From Rhizobium sp. BK418 (GTDB lineage Bacteria > Pseudomonadota > Alphaproteobacteria > Rhizobiales > Rhizobiaceae): a stretch of 64,000 bases of DNA. The notes under the pieces were generated by a model. The model saw only the letters and a list, made by a program, of their open reading frames with translations, did not search any database and had not been told where the DNA came from. The first letter of the stretch is position 1; every line of letters starts with the position of its first letter. This document shows positions 50,058 through 58,743 of this stretch, piece by piece. The stretch spans positions 124,001 through 188,000 of the forward strand of contig NZ_SLZK01000006.1 of assembly GCF_004341105.1 (NCBI RefSeq), in the 5' to 3' direction. Made by a program: the position numbers and the translations under genes.

Positions 50058-50843
50058 TTATCCGTGTTCGGCGGCGGCAATCGCTTCGCTGCGAATATCT
50101 TCCGTCAGCTTGAGGCGCAATTCCGAAAATTCGGGGCTTGCCTTGATCGTGTAATGGCGCGGATGCGGAAGGTTGACCGGCGTGATCGATTTGATCTTTC
50201 CGGGACGCGCCGTCATCGTGACGACGCGTGATGCCATGAAGACGGCCTCCTCGATGTCGTGCGTGACGAAGATCACGGTCTTCTGCTCCCGTTCCCAGAT
50301 GCCGAGCAGCAATTCCTGCATCAAGCCGCGCGTCTGATTGTCGAGCGCGCCGAAGGGTTCGTCGAGCAACAGGATCTTCGGATTGTTGGCGAGCGCCCGG
50401 GCAATCGCGGTTCTTTGCTGCATGCCGCCGGACAGTTGCTTGGGCCAATGATTTTCGAAGCCGCGCAAGCCGACCTTGGCGACGTAGCTTGCGACGATCT
50501 CGTTCTTGTCTTTCTCCGCCATACCCTTTTCGCGCAGGCCGAAGGCAATGTTGTCGCGCACCGTCAGCCAGGGAAAAAGCGTATAGGATTGGAAGACCAT
50601 ACCGCGATCGGCGCCCGGTCCCTTCACCTCGCGCCCTTCCAGTGTGACCGTGCCTGTCGAGGGGAAGTCGAGGCCGGCGATAATGCGCAGCAGCGTCGAT
50701 TTTCCGCAGCCGGAGGGGCCAAGCACCGTCACAAAATCGTTTTTGGCGATGGCGAGATCGGTCGGCTGCAAGGCGAGCGTTGGTAAGCCGCCGCGTACGC
50801 CGGGAAAAGTGCGGCTCACGCCCTTGATGACGAGTTCGCTCAT
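50058..50843 (-). CDS. ABC transporter ATPase (TauB/SsuB/NrtD type)
   Basis: A 261-residue ATPase with Walker A GPSGCGKST, Q-loop VFQSYTLFPW, signature LSGGMQQR, Walker B LLDEPFGALDNQ and switch His FVTHDIEEAVFM. The '-FGALD-' D-loop and 'GMQQR' are typical of the sulfonate/nitrate/taurine importer group. ATG 50843 overlaps the permease stop by four bases. It is the last gene of a three-gene importer whose substrate is unknown. Confidence 0.92.
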   Translation of the reverse strand: MSELVIKGVSRTFPGVRGGLPTLALQPTDLAIAKNDFVTVLGPSGCGKSTLLRIIAGLDFPSTGTVTLEGREVKGPGADRGMVFQSYTLFPWLTVRDNIAFGLREKGMAEKDKNEIVASYVAKVGLRGFENHWPKQLSGGMQQRTAIARALANNPKILLLDEPFGALDNQTRGLMQELLLGIWEREQKTVIFVTHDIEEAVFMASRVVTMTARPGKIKSITPVNLPHPRHYTIKASPEFSELRLKLTEDIRSEAIAAAEHG

Positions 50844-51613
50844 GCGAGCCTCCACGCAAAGAGCCATCGGTTCAGCCATTTGAAGGCAAAGTCGGAAATG
50901 AGGCCGATCAGCCCGATGACGATGATGCCGAAAATGATCTGGCCGGTGGCAAGCAGCGCCTGGCTGTTGATGATCATGTAGCCGATGCCGGACGAAGCCC
51001 CGATCAGTTCGGCGACGATGACATAGGTCCAGGCCCAGCCGAGTACGAGGCGCAGGATTTCGGCAATATCGGGTGCGTTTGCCGGAATGAGTACGCGGCG
51101 CACGACGCCGTTATCGCCGGCTCCGAGCGTATAGGCGGCCTCGACGAGATCGCGCCGGGTGCCGGACACGGCAACCGCGACCATGAGAACGATCTGGAAA
51201 ACGGCGCCGATGAAGATGACGAGCAGTTTCTGCGTCTCGCCGATGCCGGCCCACAGAATGAGCAGTGGCACGAAGGCCGATGCCGGCAGATAGCGTGCGA
51301 AGGAGACAAAGGGTTCGAGCAATGCTTCGATCGGCTTATAAGCACCCATCAGGATGCCGAGCGGCACGGCGACCAGCGCCGAGAGGATGAAACCGCCAAC
51401 GACACGCCAGACCGTCATGCCGATATCGAAGAGGAAACCTTGGTTGACGAGCAGGTCATAGCCGTCCTGCACCATGGTGATCGGATCGGCAAGAAAGGTC
51501 TTCGACACATAGCCGCCAAGCGTTGCATAGCCCCACGCGGCGAAGAAGACAACGAAGAACAACAGGCCGAAGAGCAGCCGGCTGCCCGAGCCAATAGGTT
51601 GAAGTGGACGCAT
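50840..51613 (-). CDS. ABC transporter permease (TauC/SsuC type)
   Basis: A 257-residue permease with about six membrane segments. The docking loop reads 'DLVEAAYTLGAGDNGVVRRV'. The family marks 'FARYLPASAFVPLLILWAGIGE' and 'AWTYVIVAELIGASSGIGYMI' are clear. ATG 51613 is chosen over an ORF extension into the intergenic stem-loop. The single permease would work as a homodimer, as in TauC. Confidence 0.9.
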   Translation of the reverse strand: MRPLQPIGSGSRLLFGLLFFVVFFAAWGYATLGGYVSKTFLADPITMVQDGYDLLVNQGFLFDIGMTVWRVVGGFILSALVAVPLGILMGAYKPIEALLEPFVSFARYLPASAFVPLLILWAGIGETQKLLVIFIGAVFQIVLMVAVAVSGTRRDLVEAAYTLGAGDNGVVRRVLIPANAPDIAEILRLVLGWAWTYVIVAELIGASSGIGYMIINSQALLATGQIIFGIIVIGLIGLISDFAFKWLNRWLFAWRLA

Positions 51614-51632
51614 GCAGTGCCTTGCCGGAAAA

Positions 51633-51660
51633 CAGGGAGCGCTCACTTGGGCGCTCCCTG
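51633..51660 (-). terminator. Stem-loop between binding-protein and permease genes
   Basis: Perfect 10-bp arms CAGGGAGCGC / GCGCTCCCTG with an 8-nt loop, between the binding-protein stop (51673) and the permease start (51613). It resembles the stem-loops at 48190 and 22857 in position and probably sets differential expression. Confidence 0.65.
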
Positions 51661-51672
51661 CATTTGTGCCTG

Positions 51673-52620
51673 TTATTGAATGAAGGAGGGGTCGGCGAGC
51701 GTCGAAAGGTCCGGTTTTGCCTTGATGACGCCAGCCTGCAGCAGAAGATCTGCTGCCTCCTCATTGAAGCTCTTGAAGGTGGTCTTGAAGAAGTTCTGGG
51801 CCGCGGCCTTGTCCTGCCATTCGAGATAGGCGGCCGATTCGCCGAATTCCTTGCCGGACTGCTTCACATCCTTGCCCATGATCTCAAAGGACTTATCCTT
51901 GTCGGTCTTGATCATTTCAAGCGCGTCGTAATAGCTCGCAGCGAGCGCCTTGGCGGCCTCCGGATTGTTCTTCAGGAAAGCGGTGGTGCAGCCGAACGTG
52001 TCCATGACGGCGGGATAGTCGAGGGTCGTGGCAATGATCTTGCCCTTGTCCGGCGCATTTCGAATGCTGGAAAGATAGGGCTCATAGGTGACAGCAGCAT
52101 CGTTCTGGCCGGCAAGCAGCGCCTGGGCTGCCGGACCCGGCTCCATGTTGACGACCTTCACATCCTTCACGCTGAGGCCGTTCTTGGCGAGAATGAAGGC
52201 GAGCAGGAAATAGGGGGACGTGCCAGGCGCGGAGGCAGCGACCGATTTGCCCTTGAGATCTGATATCTTTTCGATACCGGGCTTTGCTGCAATGCCATCT
52301 GCGCCATGCGAAACATCGAGCTGGAAGATCTGCGTGGTTGCAACGCCGGCTGCGTTCCAGACGATCCAGGTTTCCACCGTGGTTGCGGCGCACTGGATGT
52401 CGCCGGAGGCGAGCGCCAGATGCCGGCTCGCCTGAGGCACTTTGGTAATGGTGACATCGAGCCCATGCTTCTTGAAGATGCCGGCTTCCTTGGCGAGCGT
52501 CAGCGGCGCGAAGCCGGTCCAGCCGGAAATGCCGATCGCAACCTTCGTATCTGTGGCGTGGGCGGCTGTTGCGGCGAGGACCGCAGCAAAGGCAGCGGCA
52601 AAAATCCCTGTTTTTTTCAT
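51673..52620 (-). CDS. Periplasmic solute-binding protein (TauA/SsuA/NMT1 type)
   Basis: A 315-residue protein. The signal peptide is residues 1-22 (ending ATAAHA). Family marks include KVAIGISGWTGFAPLTLAKEAGIFKKHG in pieces, 'LALASGDIQCAATTVETW', and 'GKSVAASAPGTSPYFLLAFIL' in the second lobe. Related proteins bind sulfonates, nitrate, thiamine precursors or other small anions. The gene lies between the hut genes and the MIO-less lyase locus and has a GTCTAGAC palindrome on its promoter, so the ligand may be related to histidine catabolism; this is inference. Confidence 0.9.
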   Translation of the reverse strand: MKKTGIFAAAFAAVLAATAAHATDTKVAIGISGWTGFAPLTLAKEAGIFKKHGLDVTITKVPQASRHLALASGDIQCAATTVETWIVWNAAGVATTQIFQLDVSHGADGIAAKPGIEKISDLKGKSVAASAPGTSPYFLLAFILAKNGLSVKDVKVVNMEPGPAAQALLAGQNDAAVTYEPYLSSIRNAPDKGKIIATTLDYPAVMDTFGCTTAFLKNNPEAAKALAASYYDALEMIKTDKDKSFEIMGKDVKQSGKEFGESAAYLEWQDKAAAQNFFKTTFKSFNEEAADLLLQAGVIKAKPDLSTLADPSFIQ

Positions 52621-52700
52621 GATCCGAAGTTCCCTGCTCTTATTTTAGGCGCCCTTGCTGGGTGCCCATTAAATGTATTTAACGCATGCCCGCCTTGTTT

Positions 52701-52715
52701 TGTCTAGACATTATA
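52701..52715 (-). promoter_or_regulatory. Promoter with a TGTCTAGACA palindrome before the TauA-like gene
   Basis: A perfect 10-bp palindrome (52701-52710) directly abuts a minus-strand TATAAT (complement of 52710-52715), a good -10. The core GTCTAGAC fits the GT-n-TA-n-AC pattern of HutC-subfamily GntR sites. Repression by one of the two HutC-type proteins of the window is inferred. Confidence 0.55.
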
Positions 52716-52741
52716 ATGCCGCTGCGGCGGGATAGACGTCG

Positions 52742-53317
52742 TCAGATCGCTGCGATGGTGATCGCGTAGAGCAGGCCATCGCCGCGCAGTTGCAGGGATT
52801 CACCACCAGCCTCTTCGAGCAGCAGCGCATCGCCGGCGGCGAGAGCGATCTTGTCATTCGCAAGATCAATGTCCATTTGCCCGCGATGGCAAAGGAGAAG
52901 CGACTCTCCGCCTGTCAAAGACAGTCCTTGCCGCCCGTCGACGACGAGGCGCAGCACGGTATGCCGGAGCTTGTCCCGTCTGGTCATCACATTGAGATCG
53001 GTGATTCCGCCATCGGTCAGTTCGGCGGTAATGGGTACATCTGCCGGAAAGATAAGCGGATCGCTTTCCTGCGTCAGGAGCACCGGTGAACGCCCTTCGA
53101 TAAAGAGCCGCATGCCATTGCCCTCCAGGATCGACAGCGTGCGGTCGATGCCTGGAAAGACGGAGAAGGGCCCATTGGTGGCAACTGTCGCCATGCTGAC
53201 TCGCCAGTCAAAGTCGGCGAGCCTTGCGCCCGGTGGCGAAATCGCGATTTCCACCGTTTCGCCACCACCGTTCTTCCACTCCATGCGCTTGTGATCGGCG
53301 GCGCGCAGGACCCTCAT
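52742..53317 (-). CDS. hutD: HutD family protein
   Basis: A 191-residue cupin-like protein of the HutD/Ves family. The N-terminus RMEWKNGGGETVEIAISPPG and the mid-part 'PFSVFPGIDRTLSILEGNGM' are typical. HutD is thought to limit the hut response by binding an intermediate such as formylglutamate; its exact role is unsettled. It is the last gene of the leftward hut operon, 3 bp after hutU. The next gene downstream belongs to a separate transporter. Confidence 0.93.
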   Translation of the reverse strand: MRVLRAADHKRMEWKNGGGETVEIAISPPGARLADFDWRVSMATVATNGPFSVFPGIDRTLSILEGNGMRLFIEGRSPVLLTQESDPLIFPADVPITAELTDGGITDLNVMTRRDKLRHTVLRLVVDGRQGLSLTGGESLLLCHRGQMDIDLANDKIALAAGDALLLEEAGGESLQLRGDGLLYAITIAAI

Positions 53318-53320
53318 GGC

Positions 53321-55009
53321 TCAGTTTCCAAGGATGCCGGGCAGGCGAAGGCCCTTTTCTTTGGCGCAGTCGATGGCGATGTCATAGCCGGCATCGGCGT
53401 GGCGCATGACGCCGGTTGCCGGATCATTCCAGAGAACGCGTTCGAGACGGCGAGCCGCATCGTCAGTGCCGTCGGCGCAGATGACCATGCCGGAATGCTG
53501 CGAGAAGCCCATGCCGACGCCGCCGCCGTGGTGCAGTGATACCCAGGTGGCGCCCGATGCGGTGTTGAGCAGCGCGTTCAGGAGCGGCCAGTCGGACACC
53601 GCATCAGAGCCGTCCTTCATCGCTTCCGTTTCGCGGTTCGGCGAGGCGACGGAACCGGAATCCAGATGGTCGCGGCCGATGACGACAGGCGCCTTGAGTT
53701 CGCCGTTCCTGACCATCTCGTTGAAGGCAAGGCCGAGTTTGTGGCGGTCGCCCAGACCGACCCAGCAGATGCGCGCCGGCAGTCCCTGGAAGGCGATGCG
53801 CTCCTTCGCCATGTCGAGCCAGTTGTGCAGGTGCTTATTGTCCGGCAACAGCTCCTTCACCTTGGCATCGGTCTTGTAAATATCTTCCGGATCGCCAGAC
53901 AGGGCCGCCCAGCGGAACGGACCGATGCCACGGCAGAAGAGCGGGCGGATATAGGCCGGTACGAAGCCGGGGAAGGCGAAGGCGTTTTCCAGGCCTTCGT
54001 CCTTGGCGACCTGGCGGATGTTATTGCCATAATCGAGCGTCGGCACACCGGCGTCCCAGAAGGCGACCATGGCTTCGACATGCGCCTTCATCGAGGCGCG
54101 GGCTGCCGCTTCCACGGCCTTCGGATCGGTTTCGCGCTTCGCCTTGGCTTCCGCAACCGTCCAGCCGACCGGCAGGTAGCCGTTGCGCGGATCATGCGCC
54201 GAAGTCTGGTCGGTGACGATATCCGGACGCGGGCCGCCAGCCTTCATGCGGGCCACCAGTTCCGGGAAGATTTCAGCGGCATTGCCGACGAGGCCGACCG
54301 ACTTTGCTTCGCCGGCCTTGGTCCAGCGCTCGATCTTCTCCAGCGCCTCGTCCAGCGTATGAGCCTTTTCGTCGACATAGCGGGTGCGCAGGCGGAAATC
54401 GATGCGGGTTTCGTCGCATTCGACGGCAAGGCAGCAGGCGCCGGCCATGACGGCGGCAAGCGGCTGGGCGCCGCCCATACCGCCGAGCCCGCCGGTCAGG
54501 ATCCATTTACCCTTGAGATCGCCATTATAGTGCTGGCGCCCGGCCTCGACGAAGGTCTCATAAGTGCCCTGCACGATGCCCTGCGTGCCGATATAGATCC
54601 ATGAGCCGGCCGTCATCTGGCCGTACATGGCAAGCCCCTTCTTGTCGAGTTCGTTGAAATGATCCCAGGTCGCCCAGTGCGGCACGAGATTGGAATTGGC
54701 GATCAGCACGCGCGGCGCATCCTTGTGGGTGCGGAACACGCCGACTGGCTTGCCGGACTGCACGAGCAGCGTCTCGTCCTCGTTCAGCGTCTTCAGGGTG
54801 GCAGCGATGCGGTCGAAATCGTCCCAGGTGCGCGCGGCACGGCCGATACCGCCATAGACGACGAGCTCATGCGGGTTTTCGGCAACGTCAGGGTCGAGAT
54901 TGTTCATGAGCATACGCAGCGGCGCTTCAGTCATCCAGCTCTTGGCGTTGAGCTCTGGCCCGCGGGGGGCGCGGATCTCGCGGATATTGTGGCGCGGGTT
55001 TACGGTCAT
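53321..55009 (-). CDS. hutU: Urocanate hydratase
   Basis: A 562-residue enzyme that adds water to urocanate to give imidazolonepropionate, using tightly bound NAD. Typical segments are ELNAKSWMTEAPLRMLMNNL (spread over the N-terminus), VYGGIGRAARTWDDF, 'GGLGGMGGAQPLAAVMAG', and 'CWVGLGDRHKLGLAFNEMV'. Length matches the family. GGGAA lies upstream of the ATG. It is the fourth gene of the leftward hut operon. Confidence 0.97.
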   Translation of the reverse strand: MTVNPRHNIREIRAPRGPELNAKSWMTEAPLRMLMNNLDPDVAENPHELVVYGGIGRAARTWDDFDRIAATLKTLNEDETLLVQSGKPVGVFRTHKDAPRVLIANSNLVPHWATWDHFNELDKKGLAMYGQMTAGSWIYIGTQGIVQGTYETFVEAGRQHYNGDLKGKWILTGGLGGMGGAQPLAAVMAGACCLAVECDETRIDFRLRTRYVDEKAHTLDEALEKIERWTKAGEAKSVGLVGNAAEIFPELVARMKAGGPRPDIVTDQTSAHDPRNGYLPVGWTVAEAKAKRETDPKAVEAAARASMKAHVEAMVAFWDAGVPTLDYGNNIRQVAKDEGLENAFAFPGFVPAYIRPLFCRGIGPFRWAALSGDPEDIYKTDAKVKELLPDNKHLHNWLDMAKERIAFQGLPARICWVGLGDRHKLGLAFNEMVRNGELKAPVVIGRDHLDSGSVASPNRETEAMKDGSDAVSDWPLLNALLNTASGATWVSLHHGGGVGMGFSQHSGMVICADGTDDAARRLERVLWNDPATGVMRHADAGYDIAIDCAKEKGLRLPGILGN

Positions 55010-55025
55010 GATGATGTTCCCTTGT

Positions 55026-55826
55026 TTAGCGTTTCAGACCGAGCGCGATCTCTTCGATCCGCGTCAGAATGGATTTGAGATGGATGCGCAGATTGTCGGC
55101 TTTTTCGGTGTCATAGGCGAAGGGCGGCGCTTCGCTTGCAAGATGCGTGGATTGGGCGAGCTCCATCTGGATGGCATGGACGCCGGCTTCCGGCCTGCCG
55201 TAATGGCGCGTTGTCCAGCCACCCTTGAAGCGGCCGTTCAGGATGCTGTCGTAGCCTGCTGCCGCCGATGCGATGGCGATGGTCGCCTCTTCGATCATCC
55301 GATCACAGGTCTTGCCCATATCCGTGCCGATATTGAAATCCGGCAGCTTGCCCTCGAAGAGGAAGGGAATATGGGAGCGGATCGAGTGGCAATCATAGAG
55401 AACGGCGATGCCGTGAATGGATTTCACCCGCTCGATCTCGGCCGCCAGGGCGGCATGGTAGGGCGCATGGAAATCGCGCAGCCGCTTGGCGATATCGTCC
55501 TCGGTCGGAGCCGCGCCATCCTTCCAGATCGTCTTGCCGTCGAAATCCGTCTCCGGGATCAGCCCGGTCGTGTTCTGGCCGGGATAGAGGCTCGTACCGG
55601 ACGGATCTCTGTTCGCATCGATCACGTACCGATGGAACGTGGCGCGCACGGTGGTCGGCTTGTCGAGCAGCCCGTCATAAAGCTGGTGGATGTGCCAGTC
55701 GGTATCGGCAAGCAGCCGACCATTTTCGTTCAGGCGCTCCCAGATATCAGGCGGGACCTCGGTGCCGGTATGGGGAAAGCCGAGGATGACGGGTGAGGTG
55801 CCTTGCTTGACCTCGAAAACGGACAT
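55026..55826 (-). CDS. hutG: N-formylglutamate amidohydrolase
   Basis: A 266-residue deformylase that splits N-formyl-L-glutamate into formate and glutamate, the final step of the five-enzyme hut route. Marks include ILGFPHTGTEVPPDIWERL, ADTDWHIHQLYDG, DANRDPSG and VLYDCHSIRSHIPFLF, with the likely metal ligands among these His, Asp and Glu residues. ATG 55826 has GGAGG upstream; it starts 1 bp before the hutH stop. Its presence with hutF shows that histidine is degraded without formamide release. Confidence 0.95.
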   Translation of the reverse strand: MSVFEVKQGTSPVILGFPHTGTEVPPDIWERLNENGRLLADTDWHIHQLYDGLLDKPTTVRATFHRYVIDANRDPSGTSLYPGQNTTGLIPETDFDGKTIWKDGAAPTEDDIAKRLRDFHAPYHAALAAEIERVKSIHGIAVLYDCHSIRSHIPFLFEGKLPDFNIGTDMGKTCDRMIEEATIAIASAAAGYDSILNGRFKGGWTTRHYGRPEAGVHAIQMELAQSTHLASEAPPFAYDTEKADNLRIHLKSILTRIEEIALGLKR

Positions 55827-55827
55827 G

Positions 55828-57363
55828 TCAGACCTCCAGAGCGGGCAGGATGCCGCTTGAAACGGACGCGTTGAGACCGCCACCTGCAATGAGCATGGCA
55901 GCCGCCTTCAGATCATTCGCCATATAGCGATCCTCCTCCAGCGGCGGCACGACGACACGGATAGCGGCAATCGCTTTCTCGAGCTCCGGGCTGGTTGCAA
56001 GCGGCGCGCGAAGCTCAACCCCTTGCGCGGCGCTCAGTGCCTCGATGCCGATGATCGCGAAGAGATTTTCGCTCATCGGCAGGAGCCGGCGCGCACCGTG
56101 GCAGGCCATGGAGACATGGTCCTCCTGATTGGCCGATGTGGGCGTCGAGTCGACAGATGCCGGATGCGACATCTGCTTGTTTTCGCTCATCAGTGCTGCC
56201 GACGTGACCTCTGCGATCATAAGGCCGGAATTCAGGCCCGGCTTCTTGGCGAGAAAGGCAGGCAGGCCATAGGAGAGAGCGGGATCGACGAGCAGGGCGA
56301 TACGACGCTGCGCAATCGCGCCGATCTCGCAGATCGCAAGCGCAATCTGGTCGGCCGCGAAGGCAACGGGTTCGGCATGGAAATTGCCGCCGGAGACGAC
56401 GGAATTGTCAGAGAGCACCAGGGGATTGTCGGTCACCGCATTGGCTTCGATTTCCAAGGTGCGGGCAACCGAGCGCAATAGATCGAGGCAGGCGCCGTCG
56501 ACCTGCGGCTGGCAGCGGATGCAATAGGGATCCTGAACGCGCTCGTCGCCCTCGATATGGCTCTGGCGGATTGGCGAGTCCTCAAGGAGAGCGCGCAGGG
56601 CGGCTGCCGTATCGATCTGGCCGCGATGGCCGCGCAGCGTATGGATATCCGGATGGAAAGGGGCAGACGAGCCCATGGCCGCATCTGTCGACATGGCGCC
56701 AGTTATGAGCGCCGATTGCGCCGCCCGGTGAGCGCGAAACAGACCGGCGAGCGCCAGAGCCGTCGAGGTCTGCGTACCGTTGATGAGCGCCAGACCTTCC
56801 TTGGCGGCGAGTACGACGGGCTGCAAGCCGGCCTTCAGAAGGGCGGTTGCGCCATGAAGCCTTTCGCCGTTGAAGAAAGCTTCGCCGTGGCCCATCATCA
56901 CGGCCGTCATATGGGCAAGCGGAGCAAGATCGCCGGAAGCGCCAACCGACCCCTTTTCCGGAATGACCGGGATGACGCCGCGTGCCATCATCGCCTCGAT
57001 CAGCCGCACGAGTTCCAGCCGCACGCCGGAGGCGCCGCGACCGAGCGAAACCAGCTTCAACGCCATGATGAGGCGCACGACATTTTCCGGCAGAGGCTCG
57101 CCGACGCCGCAGCAATGGGAGAGAATGAGGTTGCGCTGGAGCGTCGCCACATCGGCGCTGTCGATCTTGATCGAGGCAAGCTTACCAAAGCCGGTATTGA
57201 TGCCGTAAACAGGCGCATTGCCGGCGGCGATCTCGGCGATGCGGCTGGCAGCTTTGACGATACCGGCGTCGAAGGACGGATCGAGCTTAGCCGGAACGCC
57301 GGTCCAGTAGATGGTCGCGAGGTCCCGAAGCGAAACGGAGCCGGGATGCAGGGTGATGGTCAT
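55828..57363 (-). CDS. hutH: Histidine ammonia-lyase
   Basis: A 511-residue enzyme converting L-histidine to urocanate and ammonia. The MIO-forming triad is intact: A142-S143-G144 in GSVGASGDLAPLAH. Y53 (YGINTGFG), NGTQ and the QDPY-R segment are also present. The C-terminal TPTSANQEDHVSM holds the conserved Glu. It overlaps hutI by four bases. It is the canonical counterpart of the MIO-less homologue at 44404-45897, which it shares overall layout with. Confidence 0.97.
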   Translation of the reverse strand: MTITLHPGSVSLRDLATIYWTGVPAKLDPSFDAGIVKAASRIAEIAAGNAPVYGINTGFGKLASIKIDSADVATLQRNLILSHCCGVGEPLPENVVRLIMALKLVSLGRGASGVRLELVRLIEAMMARGVIPVIPEKGSVGASGDLAPLAHMTAVMMGHGEAFFNGERLHGATALLKAGLQPVVLAAKEGLALINGTQTSTALALAGLFRAHRAAQSALITGAMSTDAAMGSSAPFHPDIHTLRGHRGQIDTAAALRALLEDSPIRQSHIEGDERVQDPYCIRCQPQVDGACLDLLRSVARTLEIEANAVTDNPLVLSDNSVVSGGNFHAEPVAFAADQIALAICEIGAIAQRRIALLVDPALSYGLPAFLAKKPGLNSGLMIAEVTSAALMSENKQMSHPASVDSTPTSANQEDHVSMACHGARRLLPMSENLFAIIGIEALSAAQGVELRAPLATSPELEKAIAAIRVVVPPLEEDRYMANDLKAAAMLIAGGGLNASVSSGILPALEV

Positions 57364-58619
57364 CGGTCGATCCTCTGGCCCTTGAAGATATGTGCGTGAA
57401 GCGGGTTGAAGCCGATGCGGTAGACGAGCTCGGCAGGGCTCTCGATATTCCAGATTGCCAGATCGGCAGACTTGCCGGCTTCGATCGTACCGGTTTCGTC
57501 AAGCAGCCCGAGCGCGCGGGCGCCCTCGCGCGTCGCCCCGGCAATACATTCTTCCACGGTCAGCCTGAACAGTGTCGCCGACATGTTCATGGTGAGCAGC
57601 AGAGAGGTGAGGGGCGAAGTGCCGGGGTTGCTGTCGGTAGCGATCGCGATATGCGCGCCAGCCTGCCGCAGCGCCTGAACCGGCGGCTTCTGCTTTTCGT
57701 TGATCGCATAGAAGGCGCCCGGAAGCAGGACGGCAACGGTGCCGGCCGCCGCCATTGCCCGCGCGCCATCTTCATCCAGATATTCCAGATGATCGGCCGA
57801 AAGCGCACCATAGGAGGCCGCGAGTTTCGCGCCGCCGAGATTGGAGAGCTGCTCGGCATGAAGCTTGACGGGAATCCCGAGCGAACGAGCCTTGTCGAAG
57901 ACGCGCCTTATCTCGTCGACCGAAAAGGCGATGCCTTCGCAGAAGCCGTCGACGGCATCGACCAGGCCTTCCGCGCGTGCGCGCTCCAGTCCCGGCAGGA
58001 CGACGTCGGAAATGTAATCCTGGTTCCGTCCCGTGTATTCGATGGGCGTCGCATGGGCTCCGAGATAGGAAGTGACGACGCGCACGGGACGCAGCTTTTC
58101 GAGCGCGCGGGCAGCGCGCAGCATCTTCAGCTCCGCATCGATATTCAGTCCGTAACCAGATTTGACCTCGATCGTGGTGACACCTTCGGAAATCAGCGTG
58201 TCGAGCCGCGGCAGCGCCGCCTCGACAAGGCCTTCGACGGAGAGCACATTGGTCGCCTTCACGGAGGAGACGATGCCGCCGCCGGCGCGCGCAATCTCTT
58301 CATAGGTCGCGCCTACGAGCCGCATCTCGAATTCGCGGGCGCGATTGCCGCCATAGACGATATGCGTGTGGCAATCGACGAGGCCGGGCGTGACCCAGCG
58401 ACCTTCGAGATCGGTAATCTCGGCTGCCTCGATCAGCCAGGATGGCAGTTCGCCTTCCGGTCCGGCAAAAAGGATGCGCCCGCCATCGCAAACGACGGCG
58501 CCTTTTTCGATAATGCCAAGACCCTGCAGATCCGCCCGCAGCGTCGCCAGGCGCGCATTGCGCCAAAGCAAGCGGGTACTGGAACTGTGGCCCGACCCGG
58601 AAAATTTGTTCCCACTCAT
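57360..58619 (-). CDS. hutI: Imidazolonepropionase
   Basis: A 419-residue amidohydrolase that opens imidazolonepropionate to formiminoglutamate. Metal-binding DCHTHIVYGGNRAREFEMR and the later KLHAEQLSNLGG and ATDSNPGTSPLTSL (metal Asp) are clear. It is the first gene of the leftward hut operon, reading out of the divergent region with the 14-bp palindrome. No strong alternative start is evident. Confidence 0.96.
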   Translation of the reverse strand: MSGNKFSGSGHSSSTRLLWRNARLATLRADLQGLGIIEKGAVVCDGGRILFAGPEGELPSWLIEAAEITDLEGRWVTPGLVDCHTHIVYGGNRAREFEMRLVGATYEEIARAGGGIVSSVKATNVLSVEGLVEAALPRLDTLISEGVTTIEVKSGYGLNIDAELKMLRAARALEKLRPVRVVTSYLGAHATPIEYTGRNQDYISDVVLPGLERARAEGLVDAVDGFCEGIAFSVDEIRRVFDKARSLGIPVKLHAEQLSNLGGAKLAASYGALSADHLEYLDEDGARAMAAAGTVAVLLPGAFYAINEKQKPPVQALRQAGAHIAIATDSNPGTSPLTSLLLTMNMSATLFRLTVEECIAGATREGARALGLLDETGTIEAGKSADLAIWNIESPAELVYRIGFNPLHAHIFKGQRIDR

Positions 58620-58647
58620 CAGCTTTACGCCTTTCCTTATGGCCGAA

Positions 58648-58661
58648 TATGTATATACATA
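58648..58661. promoter_or_regulatory. Palindromic hut operator between hutI and hutF
   Basis: A perfect 14-bp palindrome TATGTATATACATA in the 124-bp divergent region. Its GTATATAC core fits the GT-n-TA-n-AC consensus for HutC-type GntR repressors. It lies 29 bp before hutI and 83 bp before hutF and is well placed to control both directions. Confidence 0.8.
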
Positions 58662-58743
58662 ATCGAAAGGGTGACAAGTAGAAATTTATGGCCTTTCGCA
58701 TAAAGACAAGCGGACGGGCCAAACAGAAAACGGGAGAGCGATC

